A DNA stretch of 64,000 bases from JAJAZB01 sp965249815 (GCA_965249815.1 CBDFMV010000003.1:2666001-2730000), one strand, 5' to 3'. Numbered from the stretch's first letter, positions 24,697 to 32,943 are shown. Made by a program: numbers and translations. The notes: generated by a model not told the origin, from the letters alone.

Positions 24697-25680
24697 ATGC
24701 GCGAAATTCAATACCGGGAGGCCCTCCGCGAAGCCATGAACGAGGAAATGCGCCGCGACCCGAGCGTGTACCTGATGGGCGAAGAAGTAGCCGAATACAA
24801 CGGGGCTTACAAAGTGAGCCAGGGCATGCTCGACGAATTCGGCCCGGAGCGCATCATCGACACGCCCATTGCCGAACTGGGTTTCGCAGGCATCGGCGTG
24901 GGTTCGGCCATGAACGGCCTGCGGCCCATCATCGAATTCATGACCTTCAACTTCTCGCTTGTGGCCATCGACCAGGTCATCAACTCGGCGGCCAAAGTGA
25001 TGTCGATGTCGGGTGGGCAGTATTCGTGCCCCATCGTGTTTCGCGGCCCGACGGGCAATGCCGGGCAGTTGTCGAGCCAGCACTCGTCCAACTTTGAAAG
25101 CTGGTACGCCAACACGCCCGGCCTGAAGGTGGTCGTGCCCGCCAATCCGTACGACGCGAAAGGTCTGTTGAAAACCGCCATCCGCGACAACGACCCGGTG
25201 ATTTTCATGGAATCGGAACTCATGTACGGCGACAAAGGCGAGGTGCCCGAAGAAGAATACCTGATTCCGATCGGCAAGGCCGACGTGAAAAAAACGGGCA
25301 AAGACGTCACCATCGTGACCTTCGGTAAAATGCTCAGCCGCGTGGTGCTGCCCGCCGTGGACGAACTCACCAAACAGGGAATCGACGCCGAAATCATCGA
25401 CCTGCGCTCGGTGCGGCCCATCGACTACGCCGCCGTGGTCGAAAGCGTGAAGAAAACCAACCGTTGCGTGGTGGTCGAAGAAGCCAACCCGCTCGCGGCG
25501 ATTTCGTCGGAAATCGCCTACCACCTCCAGCGGTTCGCCTTCGATTACCTCGACGCGCCCGTTATCCGGGTCAACAGCCGCGATTTGCCGCTGCCCTACG
25601 CCCCTACGCTCATCGAGGAAATTTTACCCAACCAAAAACGGACTATCGAGGCGGTCAAGTCGGTGCTGTATCGGAAGTAA
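24697..25680 (+). CDS. pdhB: Pyruvate dehydrogenase E1 component, beta subunit
   Basis: A 327-residue transketolase-like beta subunit; the start at 24697 (MREIQYREALREAMNEEM) matches the family, and the longer frame reads repeat DNA. Together with an alpha subunit it binds thiamine diphosphate and decarboxylates pyruvate in the pyruvate dehydrogenase complex. GEEVAEYNGAYKVSQGML, FGPERIIDTPIAELGF (Glu that activates thiamine) and the C-terminal LRSVRPIDYAAVVESVKKTNRCVVVEE are diagnostic. The alpha subunit is not adjacent, as is usual in Bacteroidota. A strong terminator follows. Confidence 0.93.
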   Translation: MREIQYREALREAMNEEMRRDPSVYLMGEEVAEYNGAYKVSQGMLDEFGPERIIDTPIAELGFAGIGVGSAMNGLRPIIEFMTFNFSLVAIDQVINSAAKVMSMSGGQYSCPIVFRGPTGNAGQLSSQHSSNFESWYANTPGLKVVVPANPYDAKGLLKTAIRDNDPVIFMESELMYGDKGEVPEEEYLIPIGKADVKKTGKDVTIVTFGKMLSRVVLPAVDELTKQGIDAEIIDLRSVRPIDYAAVVESVKKTNRCVVVEEANPLAAISSEIAYHLQRFAFDYLDAPVIRVNSRDLPLPYAPTLIEEILPNQKRTIEAVKSVLYRK

Positions 25681-25702
25681 AGCCAGCAGTACCCTTCTCT
25701 TA

Positions 25703-25740
25703 CACCTCACAGGTTTAAAAACCTGTGAGGTGTTTTTTTT
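25703..25740 (+). terminator. Terminator of pdhB with CACCTCACAGGTTT palindrome
   Basis: A perfect 14-bp stem (25703-25716 with 25719-25732), a 2-nt loop and eight T residues. The core ACCTCACAGGT recurs in the palindrome at 33642-33674, so it may be a dispersed repeat used as a terminator. Confidence 0.9.
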
Positions 25741-25834
25741 GTAAAATTCCGGTAGACCGTTGCACCGTGTGGGTATATTTTTCAATTTCAGGCCCGCAAA
25801 CGAGTCACCCTACCCACATCCTGCTTCACTCCTC

Positions 25835-26548
25835 ATGGCCAATCCCGCTTTTTCCGAAAAAACCTTCTCGAAGGTCGAATACGTCATGGACCAGCCCATG
25901 ACCTTGCAGGGCACGCTCAACAAAACCACTTTGCTGCTACTGGTCACCATCGGCGTGGCGGGCGTCACTTTCACCAGTGTGTTGAGCGGCCAGCCCTGGG
26001 CGTTGCCGCTGGGCCTGGCCGGGGCGGTCGGTGGACTGGTCGTTGCCCTCGTGCTGGCGTTCAAACCCCGCCTTGCGCCCTCGCTCGCGCCGGTTTACGC
26101 CGTGCTTGAAGGCGCTTTCGTAGGCGCGGTGTCGAGCGTGTTTGCGACGTTCGCGTTTCCGGCGGCGGTGCTTACGTTCGGCGTTCTGGGCCTGATGCTC
26201 GTGGTGTACCGCACCGGGCTGATTCGGGTGACGCAGGGGTTCATGCGCGGGGTGATGGTGGCCACCGGAGCCGTGGCGCTGCTCTACGTGCTCACGTTTG
26301 CGCTGAGTTTTTTCGGCATTCAAATGCCCTACATCCACGACAGCGGCCCGTTCGGCATTATTTTCTCGCTGGTCGTCGTGGGCCTGGCGGCGATGAACCT
26401 GCTGCTCGACTTCCACCTCATCGAGATGGGCGTGGCCCAGCGCGCGCCGCGTTACATGGAATGGTACGCCGCCTTCGGCCTGCTCGTAACCATCGTCTGG
26501 CTGTACCTGGAAATTCTGAAATTACTGGCAAAACTGAACCGGCGGTAG
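25835..26548 (+). CDS. Bax inhibitor-1 / YccA family membrane protein
   Basis: A 237-residue protein with seven hydrophobic segments. The start at 25835 (MANPAFSEKTFSKVEYVMDQPMTLQGTLNKT) is chosen because the YccA-type N terminus before the first helix is conserved and the upstream frame is not. The loop GAFVGAVSSVF and the C-terminal ...LLDFHLIEMGVAQRAPRYMEWYAAFGLLVTIVWLYLEILKLLAKL carry the di-aspartyl-like sensor region of BI-1 proteins. Members act as pH-sensitive Ca2+ leak channels or as modulators of membrane proteases. Confidence 0.88.
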   Translation: MANPAFSEKTFSKVEYVMDQPMTLQGTLNKTTLLLLVTIGVAGVTFTSVLSGQPWALPLGLAGAVGGLVVALVLAFKPRLAPSLAPVYAVLEGAFVGAVSSVFATFAFPAAVLTFGVLGLMLVVYRTGLIRVTQGFMRGVMVATGAVALLYVLTFALSFFGIQMPYIHDSGPFGIIFSLVVVGLAAMNLLLDFHLIEMGVAQRAPRYMEWYAAFGLLVTIVWLYLEILKLLAKLNRR

Positions 26549-26562
26549 AATCGTCGGGCGGT

Positions 26563-26946
26563 TCAGCTTTCGTACAACTCCACCGGCAAGCCGTCCGGGT
26601 CGGCCAGGAAGGTGAAGCGGCGGCCCGTCCATTCGTCCACCCGAACCGGCTCGGTTTCAACGCCCTTCGCCCGCAGCGCGGCAATTTCTTCTTCCAGATT
26701 TTTCACCGAAAACGCAAGGTGCCGCAATCCACAGGCTTCGGGTCGGCTGGGGCGCGGCGGCGGATTCGGAAACGAAAACAACTCAATTTGGTACGTGCCG
26801 TTGACGGCCAAATCCAGTTTCCACGAATCGCGCCCGGCGCGGTAGACTTCCCGCACGATTTCCAGCCCTAAAATCTCAGTGTAAAACCGTTTTGAGCGTT
26901 CGTAATCCGACGCGATGACGGCGACGTGGTGAAGGGACTGGAGCAT
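26563..26946 (-). CDS. VOC family protein, glyoxalase I-like
   Basis: A 127-residue single-domain vicinal-oxygen-chelate protein. The opening HHVAVIASDYERSKRFYTEILGLEIVREV, the central LDLAVNGTYQIELFSFP and the closing RHLAFSVKNLEEEIAALRAKGVE... FLADPDGLPVELYE provide the expected His and Glu metal ligands. It is closest in look to the YaeR/SMU.1112c group of small lyases. It lies 3 bp after the unknown 339-residue gene on the same strand, so the two are probably one transcript. Confidence 0.85.
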   Translation of the reverse strand: MLQSLHHVAVIASDYERSKRFYTEILGLEIVREVYRAGRDSWKLDLAVNGTYQIELFSFPNPPPRPSRPEACGLRHLAFSVKNLEEEIAALRAKGVETEPVRVDEWTGRRFTFLADPDGLPVELYES

Positions 26947-26949
26947 TCG

Positions 26950-27969
26950 TCAGAGCAGTTGGACGACCTGGGCGGTCGTGGTGGTTTCGGAAACGTGAAA
27001 AAGCGCCAGAAAGGGCGCGTCGCCCACGGGCTGACCCGTGATCGAGTCGCGCAAATCAGGCAGTTGGGGCCAGTTTTTCTCCAGAAACTCCCCGATGCGC
27101 TCGGTGCCAACGCCTTCGATGCCGCCGATGACGAACGCCGTGCGCCGCCCGGCCAGCCGGATTTTGGCAAACAACGCGTAATCCGTCCGGGCTTCGCGGT
27201 CAGGGCGAAACGGCTGTTCGTTGAAAATCAGGCAGTTTTGGGCGGGAAGAATCCGCAGCGTGGCGGGCAGCAACTGCCGCTCCGTCAGCCAGCTTGTCAG
27301 GCGGTTGCCAAACAGCCCGATGGCAATCAGGACCTGGTTTTCCTGACCGTTTTCGAGAAACGCCCCGATGGTTTCGCCGGCGATTGAACCGACGGCCACG
27401 TCCAGTCCGGCGTGGGCGCGAAACAGGTCTTTGAGGCGGCGCTCGGTGTGCAGGTCGGTGTCAGCCCCGAAGGTGAACGCGGGCAGGGCGGGGTCGCGCT
27501 CGCCGAAGTTGTAGCTGATGAGCGCGCAATGCACCGCCGTTTTTTCGTCGCAGGCGAACAACTGGCGGAAGGCATTTTGCTGATTGCCAGAAGGTTGATC
27601 GGCTAAATTTTGCAGGTAGGTTTTGGCCAGTTCGGCGAACGACTCGTAATTCCGCATTTGCCCAAAGGCGGGGTTGAGGCGGCGACGAAACTCGGCCAAG
27701 GTTGCCACGGGCACCCGCAGCGCCGCCGCCACATGGTCGAGGGTTTCTTCGCGGGCGTCGCGCAGGTAGGGTTTGTCGGTCTGGCAGTAGCGGGAAATCT
27801 GCTTGGCGGAGGCGGCTTCGGCGGTGGGGTTGAGGCGGGCGAGCAACCGGCGCACGTCGGCCTCGGTGGGCGTGGGTTTGCCGGTTCGGCGGCGCACGTC
27901 GTCCACGAGGTACATTCCGAAACTGATTTTAGCGAGTTCGTAGGAAAGGGGCGAAGTCGCTTTTTTCAT
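26950..27969 (-). CDS. Protein of unknown function with HTH-like N terminus
   Basis: A 339-residue soluble protein with no signal peptide. Residues 8-95 are helical and look like a regulatory DNA-binding or effector-associated domain (YELAKISFGMYLVDDVRRRTG... ISRYCQTDKPYLRDAREETLDHVAAALRVP). The rest contains alternating hydrophobic strands and two glycine-rich turns, NQVLIAIGLFGNRLTSWL (about 213-230) and RTAFVIGGIEGVGTERIGEFL (about 273-293), which look like a Rossmann-type ligand-binding fold. I do not recognise the family. It is upstream of and tightly linked to a VOC gene. A TAATTTTG box (28065-28058, minus strand) and a tandem-repeat leader precede it. Confidence 0.7.
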   Translation of the reverse strand: MKKATSPLSYELAKISFGMYLVDDVRRRTGKPTPTEADVRRLLARLNPTAEAASAKQISRYCQTDKPYLRDAREETLDHVAAALRVPVATLAEFRRRLNPAFGQMRNYESFAELAKTYLQNLADQPSGNQQNAFRQLFACDEKTAVHCALISYNFGERDPALPAFTFGADTDLHTERRLKDLFRAHAGLDVAVGSIAGETIGAFLENGQENQVLIAIGLFGNRLTSWLTERQLLPATLRILPAQNCLIFNEQPFRPDREARTDYALFAKIRLAGRRTAFVIGGIEGVGTERIGEFLEKNWPQLPDLRDSITGQPVGDAPFLALFHVSETTTTAQVVQLL

Positions 27970-28000
27970 AATTTACTTTAAATCAAGAGGTTGAAACGAA

Positions 28001-28046
28001 GTCGCCCGGACTTGCCGGGACACCGCCGGACTTTCCCGGACTCCGG
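28001..28046. repeat. CCGGACTT-type tandem words upstream of the 339-residue gene
   Basis: Repeated CCCGGACTTGCCGGGACACC-like words (period about 12-15 nt, partly self-complementary) lie between the putative promoter box and the start of the minus-strand gene at 27969. They would be transcribed as a structured leader. Confidence 0.55.
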
Positions 28047-28057
28047 TTTGGGTTGGG

Positions 28058-28065
28058 CAAAATTA
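28058..28065 (-). promoter_or_regulatory. -7 box for the unknown gene at 26950-27969
   Basis: On the minus strand this reads TAATTTTG, matching TAnnTTTG, about 90 bp before the start codon. No convincing -33 TTG at standard spacing was found. Confidence 0.5.
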
Positions 28066-28110
28066 CCGGATAAAGTTGTATCGCCTTTCGCAACCCAAGC
28101 CATTTACGCC

Positions 28111-29085
28111 ATGCAAACCCAAACCATGACTCCCGCTCCGGCGGCCCTCCTCGACGACCTCAAAACCCCCGGCAACGCCTCCGTGGCCCGGCATTCGGCC
28201 CAACTCAACGACCGCTCCAACGGCAAACCGCTCCGCGTGCTCACCGAAGACGACTGGGCCTTCTGGCAGCACAACGGCTACGTGGTCATTCACAACGCCG
28301 TACCGCCGGAAAACATTGACCGCATGGCGGTCCTGCTCTGGGAATTCGAGGAAAAAGACCCCGCCGACCCCGCCACCTGGTACACGCCGCCGCGCCGCGA
28401 AATTCAGATGACGGAGTTGAAAAACACGGGCATGGTCGAACTTTACAACCACCCGGCGATGTGGGCAAACCGCCAGCACCCGCGCGTGTACGGTGCGTTC
28501 GTGGACCTTTGGGGCACCGAAAACCTGTGGGTGACCATCGACCGCGCCAACCTGAACTTCCCCGTCCGGCCCGATCACGACTACAACGCCTTCATTCACT
28601 GGGACATCGACACCAGCCTCGACCCCAAGCCCATCAACCTGCAAGGCGTGCTTTCGCTGGTGGACACCGACGAGGACACGGGCGGGTTTCAGTGCATTCC
28701 CGAACTCTACCGCGACTTCGACGAGTGGGTGAAAACCCAGCCCGCCGACCGCAATCCCTTCCGCCCCGACTACACCGGCTACACGCCCACGAAAGTCATC
28801 ACGAAAGCGGGCGATTTGGTCATCTGGAACTCGATGCAGCCGCACGGTATCCGCAAAAATACCTCGACCAAACCGCGTCTGGCGCAGTACATTTCGTTCA
28901 GCCCGGCGCTCGAAAGCAACGAATCGCTCCGGCAGTGGCGCATCGCCTCCTGGCGCGACCGCATCGCCCCGGAGGGGTACGCTTTCCCCGGCGACCCGCG
29001 CCGCTGGGAGCAAACCCGCTACGACCGGGCCGAACTGAGTGAGTTGGGCGAGAAGATTCTGGGGTTGAAAAGCTGGACGCGTTAG
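28111..29085 (+). CDS. Phytanoyl-CoA dioxygenase family protein
   Basis: A 324-residue Fe(II)/2-oxoglutarate-dependent oxygenase; the start at 28111 (MQTQTMTPAPAALLDDL) is preferred over an ORF extension that reads through repeat DNA. The facial triad is visible as HWDID (H-x-D) in the middle and PHGIRKN near residue 250, with a following Arg-Leu-Ala (PRLAQYISFSP) for 2-oxoglutarate binding. The N-terminal FWQHNGYVVIHNAVPPENIDRM is the usual PhyH entry. Bacterial relatives hydroxylate various small molecules; the substrate is unknown. Confidence 0.85.
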   Translation: MQTQTMTPAPAALLDDLKTPGNASVARHSAQLNDRSNGKPLRVLTEDDWAFWQHNGYVVIHNAVPPENIDRMAVLLWEFEEKDPADPATWYTPPRREIQMTELKNTGMVELYNHPAMWANRQHPRVYGAFVDLWGTENLWVTIDRANLNFPVRPDHDYNAFIHWDIDTSLDPKPINLQGVLSLVDTDEDTGGFQCIPELYRDFDEWVKTQPADRNPFRPDYTGYTPTKVITKAGDLVIWNSMQPHGIRKNTSTKPRLAQYISFSPALESNESLRQWRIASWRDRIAPEGYAFPGDPRRWEQTRYDRAELSELGEKILGLKSWTR

Positions 29086-29139
29086 GGGATGCACTAATTT
29101 CGTGAAAGCGTGCGTTTCCTGGTAAAAATCCCTGATTCT

Positions 29140-29787
29140 ATGAAAACCGCTACGTTTCTGCTTGCCCTCGTGGGCTTCGCTTTCGCCTGCCAACGTCCGA
29201 ATGACCCTCAGCCGGATGAGTTGCGCAGGGAACCCGTCTCGGCAAACCTAAAAGACGTGGAACTCGGACAGTCAGCCCTGGCGATTTCTTACGAGAAACT
29301 ATTCAACGTCACCCGAAACGGATATTTGGCAGTCGAGAAGCGCGACGTCTCCCTCGACGTCAGCGACATCCGACCGACGGTCGAAGCCTTCATCGCGGCC
29401 CATCCGAACGACTACGACCTGTATTTTCGGCTGGAATTCAGGAATTTTGAGTCCGATTTTACCCGGCCCGATGGCCTGCGAAAAGTTCGGGCGGGCGGGT
29501 TGAACGGCGAAAGTGGTGCGCCTATGGCTGGCACGGCCGTTGAGGCAAAGCAGCTTCCGTATTCGTGGGACACCGTAAAGGCGAACATTCAGAAAGACCT
29601 GCGCGAGTTACTCACTGCCCGACTGGCTAATATTGGAAAATGGAAGTTGATGCTCGCCGTGTACGATTACAGTCGGTTTACGAAAGACCCGACGGCCTTC
29701 GACGCCTTCGACGGCAGCACGGCGAAGACCTACGAAGAAGGCGGCTCGCGGGTGCTCTACCGGGGCTGGAACGTGGAAATAAAGTAG
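29140..29787 (+). CDS. Lipoprotein, first copy of a tandem pair
   Basis: A 215-residue protein with a lipoprotein signal (MKTATFLLALVGFAFACQRP). It has no known domain. It is a paralogue of the next gene: both share the layout EPVSxxxKDxE...ISY, IRxxxEAFxxAHPxDYxLYFRxE, LLAVYD(Y/F)xRFTxDPTAF and an identical end GGSRVLYRGWNVEIK. A weak hairpin separates the two. It was probably formed by local duplication. Confidence 0.7.
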   Translation: MKTATFLLALVGFAFACQRPNDPQPDELRREPVSANLKDVELGQSALAISYEKLFNVTRNGYLAVEKRDVSLDVSDIRPTVEAFIAAHPNDYDLYFRLEFRNFESDFTRPDGLRKVRAGGLNGESGAPMAGTAVEAKQLPYSWDTVKANIQKDLRELLTARLANIGKWKLMLAVYDYSRFTKDPTAFDAFDGSTAKTYEEGGSRVLYRGWNVEIK

Positions 29788-29827
29788 ACGTTTTCGCGCG
29801 GGTTTTTACGGCCGCGCGTAAACCGAT

Positions 29828-29845
29828 GCCCGAAGCCTTTCGGGC
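29828..29845. terminator. Short hairpin between the duplicated lipoprotein genes
   Basis: GCCCGAA and TTCGGGC form a 7-bp stem with a 4-nt loop, followed by the T-rich GTTTCGTTCTT. It may attenuate read-through between the copies. Confidence 0.4.
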
Positions 29846-29875
29846 GTTTCGTTCTTAATGAAAAACCCTCACGCC

Positions 29876-30535
29876 ATGAAATCCGCTCTTGTTCCTGGTC
29901 TGCTGTTGCTCACCGCATTGGCCTGCAAGCCGCACACAGAAACTCCTGAACCCGCTTTGTACCGGTATGAGCCAGTATCCAGCGTTTTCAAAGACATCGA
30001 GCAAACTCAGATTCCGCTGACGATTTCCTACCAGGACGTCATCGACGAGCGCACCAATCAGCGGGTTAAACTGGCCAGCGTGGACGTACTGCCCGATTTG
30101 ACCGCCATCCGGGAGCCAATCGAAGCGTTCAAAAATGCCCACCCCGACTACGCCCTCTACTTTCGGGTGGAAATCCGCCCGTACAAGCCTGATTCGGTGC
30201 TGGCCGATGGTTCCCGAAAAATCCGCGCGGGCTGCTTGTGTGAAGTGGACGTGCGATACGGTGACAACAACGTAGGCGGGCCAATGATGACGGCCAAAGA
30301 CCCAAACGCGTCGTGGGATTTTGTCAGCACGGAAGTCCAGAAAACATTGAAACAGGTGCTGGTGCCCCGGTTGCAGCGGGGCCAGCCGTTCAAGGTCCTG
30401 CTCGCCGTGTACGATTTCAACCGGTTCACCGCCGACCCGACGGCCTTCGGTGGGTTTGATGGCAGCGTCATTAAGTCGTGGGAAAACGGCGGCTCGCGGG
30501 TGCTCTACCGGGGTTGGAACGTGGAAATAAAGTAG
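29876..30535 (+). CDS. Lipoprotein, second copy of a tandem pair
   Basis: A 219-residue lipoprotein (signal MKSALVPGLLLLTALACKP; an alternative start is 29858). Protein identity to the first copy is moderate overall, but the last 45-50 nucleotides are almost identical at DNA level, which suggests gene conversion or very strong constraint on the C terminus. Function is unknown. Downstream it ran into a rho-independent terminator that is now split by an IS element. Confidence 0.7.
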   Translation: MKSALVPGLLLLTALACKPHTETPEPALYRYEPVSSVFKDIEQTQIPLTISYQDVIDERTNQRVKLASVDVLPDLTAIREPIEAFKNAHPDYALYFRVEIRPYKPDSVLADGSRKIRAGCLCEVDVRYGDNNVGGPMMTAKDPNASWDFVSTEVQKTLKQVLVPRLQRGQPFKVLLAVYDFNRFTADPTAFGGFDGSVIKSWENGGSRVLYRGWNVEIK

Positions 30536-30555
30536 GAGGGAGTTTCAGGTACACC

Positions 30556-30576
30556 AAAAAAGGCGCTGGTTACTTA
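30556..30576 (+). terminator. Left half of a terminator split by the IS5-type element
   Basis: AAAAAAGGCGCTGGTTA (30556-30572) is the exact complement of TAACCAGCGCC plus T-run at 31420-31436. Removing the element and one TA copy restores an 11-bp stem with a 2-nt loop and T-runs on both sides, that is, a bidirectional terminator between the lipoprotein gene and the convergent gene at 31446. Confidence 0.85.
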
Positions 30577-31419
30577 GAGTGTGTTGACAATTAATTTTGC
30601 AAAATGGTACGCCGCTACGAAATCAGTGATGCCGACTGGAAACGCATCGAGCCTTTGCTGAAAGGCAAAGAGGGGGACGTAGGCCGCAGTGGCAACGATA
30701 ACCGCCTGTTTATCAACGCCGTTGTTTGGGTAGCCCGCAGCGGAGCGGCCTGGCGCGATGTGCCTGAACGCTACGGCCCCGCTCCGGCGGCCCGGCTGGA
30801 ACTCGGTCTACCAACGATTCCGCCGCTGGGCCAAGTCCGGTCACTGGCAGGCCATCTTTGAGGCCCTGCAAGACCCCGACCTGGACTGGACGATGCTCGA
30901 CTCAACGACGGTGCGCGCCCATCAACAGGCGGCGGGCTATCGCGCCCCGGACCAAAAAAAAGTACTGCCGCTGCCGAAGCCCTCGGACGCAGCCGGGGCG
31001 GGTTGACGACGAAAATACACGCGGTGGTCGATGCCCTGGGCAACCCGTTGCGCGTCGAGTTGACAGCGGGGCAGAGGGCCGACAGCCCGCAGGCCCTGGG
31101 ACTGTTAAAGGACCTTGATTGTCAAGCGGTTGTTGCCGACAAAGCTTATGACCGCAGCGGCGGACCGCACCAACGCCATTGTCGAGGCTCTGAGCGCGCA
31201 GAAAATTCAGGTGGTCATCCCGCCCAAAACCAGCCGCCTCGACCAGCGGCCCTACGACGAAAATCTCTATGCCGACCGCAATAAAATCGAGCGTTTTTTC
31301 AACCACCTCAAGGGCTATCGTCGCATTGCCACCCGCTACGACAAAACAGCGTCCTCCTTTTTGGCCTTCGTTCACTTTGCTTGCGCTTTGATTTGGTTAC
31401 GGTAATTGTCTACACGCTC
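30577..31419 (+). mobile_element. IS5-family element (IS427-like), 843 bp, decayed
   Basis: Terminal inverted repeats GAGTGTGTTGACAATTA (30577-30593) and the complement of TAATTGTCTACACGCTC (31403-31419) match at 15 of 17 positions. A TA dinucleotide flanks both ends (30575-30576 and 31420-31421), as expected for the target duplication of the IS427 subgroup of IS5. It contains one frameshifted transposase gene. The insertion point is the loop of a host terminator. Confidence 0.85.
30604..31405 (+). pseudogene. IS5-type transposase, frameshifted
   Basis: The conceptual product shows the IS5 DDE catalytic set: MLDSTTVRAHQ (first Asp), VVADKAYD (second Asp) and NKIERFFNHLKGYRRIATRYDK (Glu). It needs three frame changes: near 30775-30800 (frame 1 to 2), at an A8 run (30954-30961, frame 2 to 1) and near 31150-31165 (frame 1 to 2). 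The A8 run could be a programmed -1 slippage site, as used by other IS5-group elements, but the other two shifts have no slippery sequence, so the copy is most likely inactive. Confidence 0.8.
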
Positions 31420-31436
31420 TAACCAGCGCCTTTTTT
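31420..31436 (-). terminator. Right half of the split terminator
   Basis: TAACCAGCGCC followed by TTTTTT pairs with 30556-30572. Because the arms are now 850 nt apart, efficient termination of both flanking genes is doubtful. Confidence 0.8.
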
Positions 31437-31445
31437 GGTGGCAAA

Positions 31446-31856
31446 TCACTTCCGCAAAACCTTCGGCCAGTACCGCCTCCAGGTCGTTTCGGTCACTTCG
31501 CTCAGGCCGAGGTAGCCGCGCAGCAGGCCCGTGCGGTGGTCGCCCTGGACGTAGTACAACTCGCCCGGCACCACGTCGAGGCTGAAACTCTCGCGGCGGC
31601 GGGGCAGGATGGTCAGCCCGCTCAGGGCCGATTCGATGCGCAGCAGGCCGGGTTCGACCACCAGCACAAGGCTGCTCCAGTTGCGGAGTTTGCCCACGTA
31701 CTTGCCATTGACCCACACGTTGAATTTGCGGAAAACCGCCTTCTTTTCCCCCACGCGGTACAGGTGGACGGTCGCCATTTCAGGCAGCAGGTTCTTAGTT
31801 TGGTTGCCCCACACCAATTCCGACAGCCAGGAGAGCGCTTGCAGGGTATTTTCCAT
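31446..31856 (-). CDS. DUF2846-like small protein
   Basis: A 136-residue protein. The core ATVHLYRVGEKKAVFRKFNVWVNGKYVGKLRNWSSLVLVVEPGLLRIES followed by SFSLDVVPGELYYVQ matches the beta-sandwich DUF2846 pattern (lipid-anchored or periplasmic domains with a VYVNG-x-x-VGKL turn). Neither a signal peptide nor a lipobox is seen, and the true start may be internal, at the Met of EMATVHLY. Its terminator was interrupted by the IS element. Confidence 0.6.
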   Translation of the reverse strand: MENTLQALSWLSELVWGNQTKNLLPEMATVHLYRVGEKKAVFRKFNVWVNGKYVGKLRNWSSLVLVVEPGLLRIESALSGLTILPRRRESFSLDVVPGELYYVQGDHRTGLLRGYLGLSEVTETTWRRYWPKVLRK

Positions 31857-32061
31857 GTCGTTGAGAAGTTTCGTTGACGGGTTCTACGAATGTAATGCAT
31901 TGGCCGTTGGGTGTCGCCGGGTGTCGCGAAAAAAAGAATCCGGTGGCCCCTTGCCTGCTCCTCCAGCCGGATGGCAATCGCTGTTCACCTGACCCGTCCG
32001 GAGGCGCTGGCGCACTTTTTTTAACGGACTTTGGCATTCATCAACCCTCACCCGTCTCTCC

Positions 32062-32943
32062 ATGAACCCGCTCCGCTGGTATGCCCTGGCTGCGTCGTTG
32101 CTCGTCTTGCCGACGACGGGCGCGTTTTCCCAGAAGAAAAAAAACAATTCCCCCAGAACGGCGGAAACCGTCAGCCGCACCCTGCGCGTCGTGCAGGGCG
32201 ACCTGGGCCGCTGGCCGGGCAACTGCCTCCGCTGCGCGATGGAAGCCCAAAGCTGGGAGGCCGTCAACGGCACGTGCTACTACCCGGTAGACATGGAGAA
32301 AAAGCCCGGCACCTACTCGATTTCGCGCCGCACCACGGGCGGCAAACTCGAAACCGCGAAGCTGGTGGTGGAGGAAAAAACCTTTCCCGAAGAAGATTTC
32401 AAAAATTTTCCTAAACCCGAGTACGTAAAGGTTTCGGCCAAAAACCTGGCCCGCAACAAAGCCGAACTGGCGCGGGTGCTGCCACTGCTGAAGGCCTCGC
32501 GCCAGGAGCGCCCGGCGGTGTTCGACCTGCCGCTCGGCAAACCTGCCGCCTCGCTGCCCAATCCCGAAAACAACTTTGGTGCCCGACGCACCTTCGACGG
32601 CGAGGAGCGCGATCGCCACACCGGCGAAGACTACCCCGTGGGCGCGGGCGTGGCCGTGAAAAGCGTGGGCAACGGGCGGGTGCTGCTGGCCGAAAACCAT
32701 TTTTTCAGCGGCAACTCGGTGTACATTGACCACGGCAATGGCCTCATCAGCGAGTATTTTCACCTGAAAACCCTTGCTGTCAAGGCAAACCAGACCGTAA
32801 AAAAAGGCGAAAAAATCGGGGAAGCGGGCGAAACGGGCCGCGTGACCGGGCCTCACCTCCACCTCGGTCTGCGCTGGCACGGGGCACGGGTGCGACCGGG
32901 TTTGCTGCTGATCGACCCGGCGCAGTTGCCGGGGGTGGAGTAA
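32062..32943 (+). CDS. M23 family metallopeptidase (LytM-type)
   Basis: A 293-residue exported protein (signal MNPLRWYALAASLLVLPTTGAFS). The C-terminal LytM domain has zinc ligands H186 and D190 (RHTGEDYP) and H267 with catalytic H265 (GPHLHLGL), plus NSVYIDHGNGLISEYFHL. It would cleave peptidoglycan cross-bridges or, like some Bacteroidota members, other glycine-rich peptides. The N-terminal 120 residues include four cysteines (C55, C58, C72) and an immunoglobulin-like strand pattern, as in M23 proteins that hold the enzyme off the surface. Confidence 0.88.
   Translation: MNPLRWYALAASLLVLPTTGAFSQKKKNNSPRTAETVSRTLRVVQGDLGRWPGNCLRCAMEAQSWEAVNGTCYYPVDMEKKPGTYSISRRTTGGKLETAKLVVEEKTFPEEDFKNFPKPEYVKVSAKNLARNKAELARVLPLLKASRQERPAVFDLPLGKPAASLPNPENNFGARRTFDGEERDRHTGEDYPVGAGVAVKSVGNGRVLLAENHFFSGNSVYIDHGNGLISEYFHLKTLAVKANQTVKKGEKIGEAGETGRVTGPHLHLGLRWHGARVRPGLLLIDPAQLPGVE

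Noticed and set aside
29110..30535. Prophage or integrative element remnants around the duplicated lipoproteins
   Set aside because: No phage structural, replication or recombinase genes are present; simple local duplication explains the pair.
30604..31405. An active IS5 transposase made by programmed frameshifting only
   Set aside because: Three frame changes are needed and only one lies on a slippery sequence.
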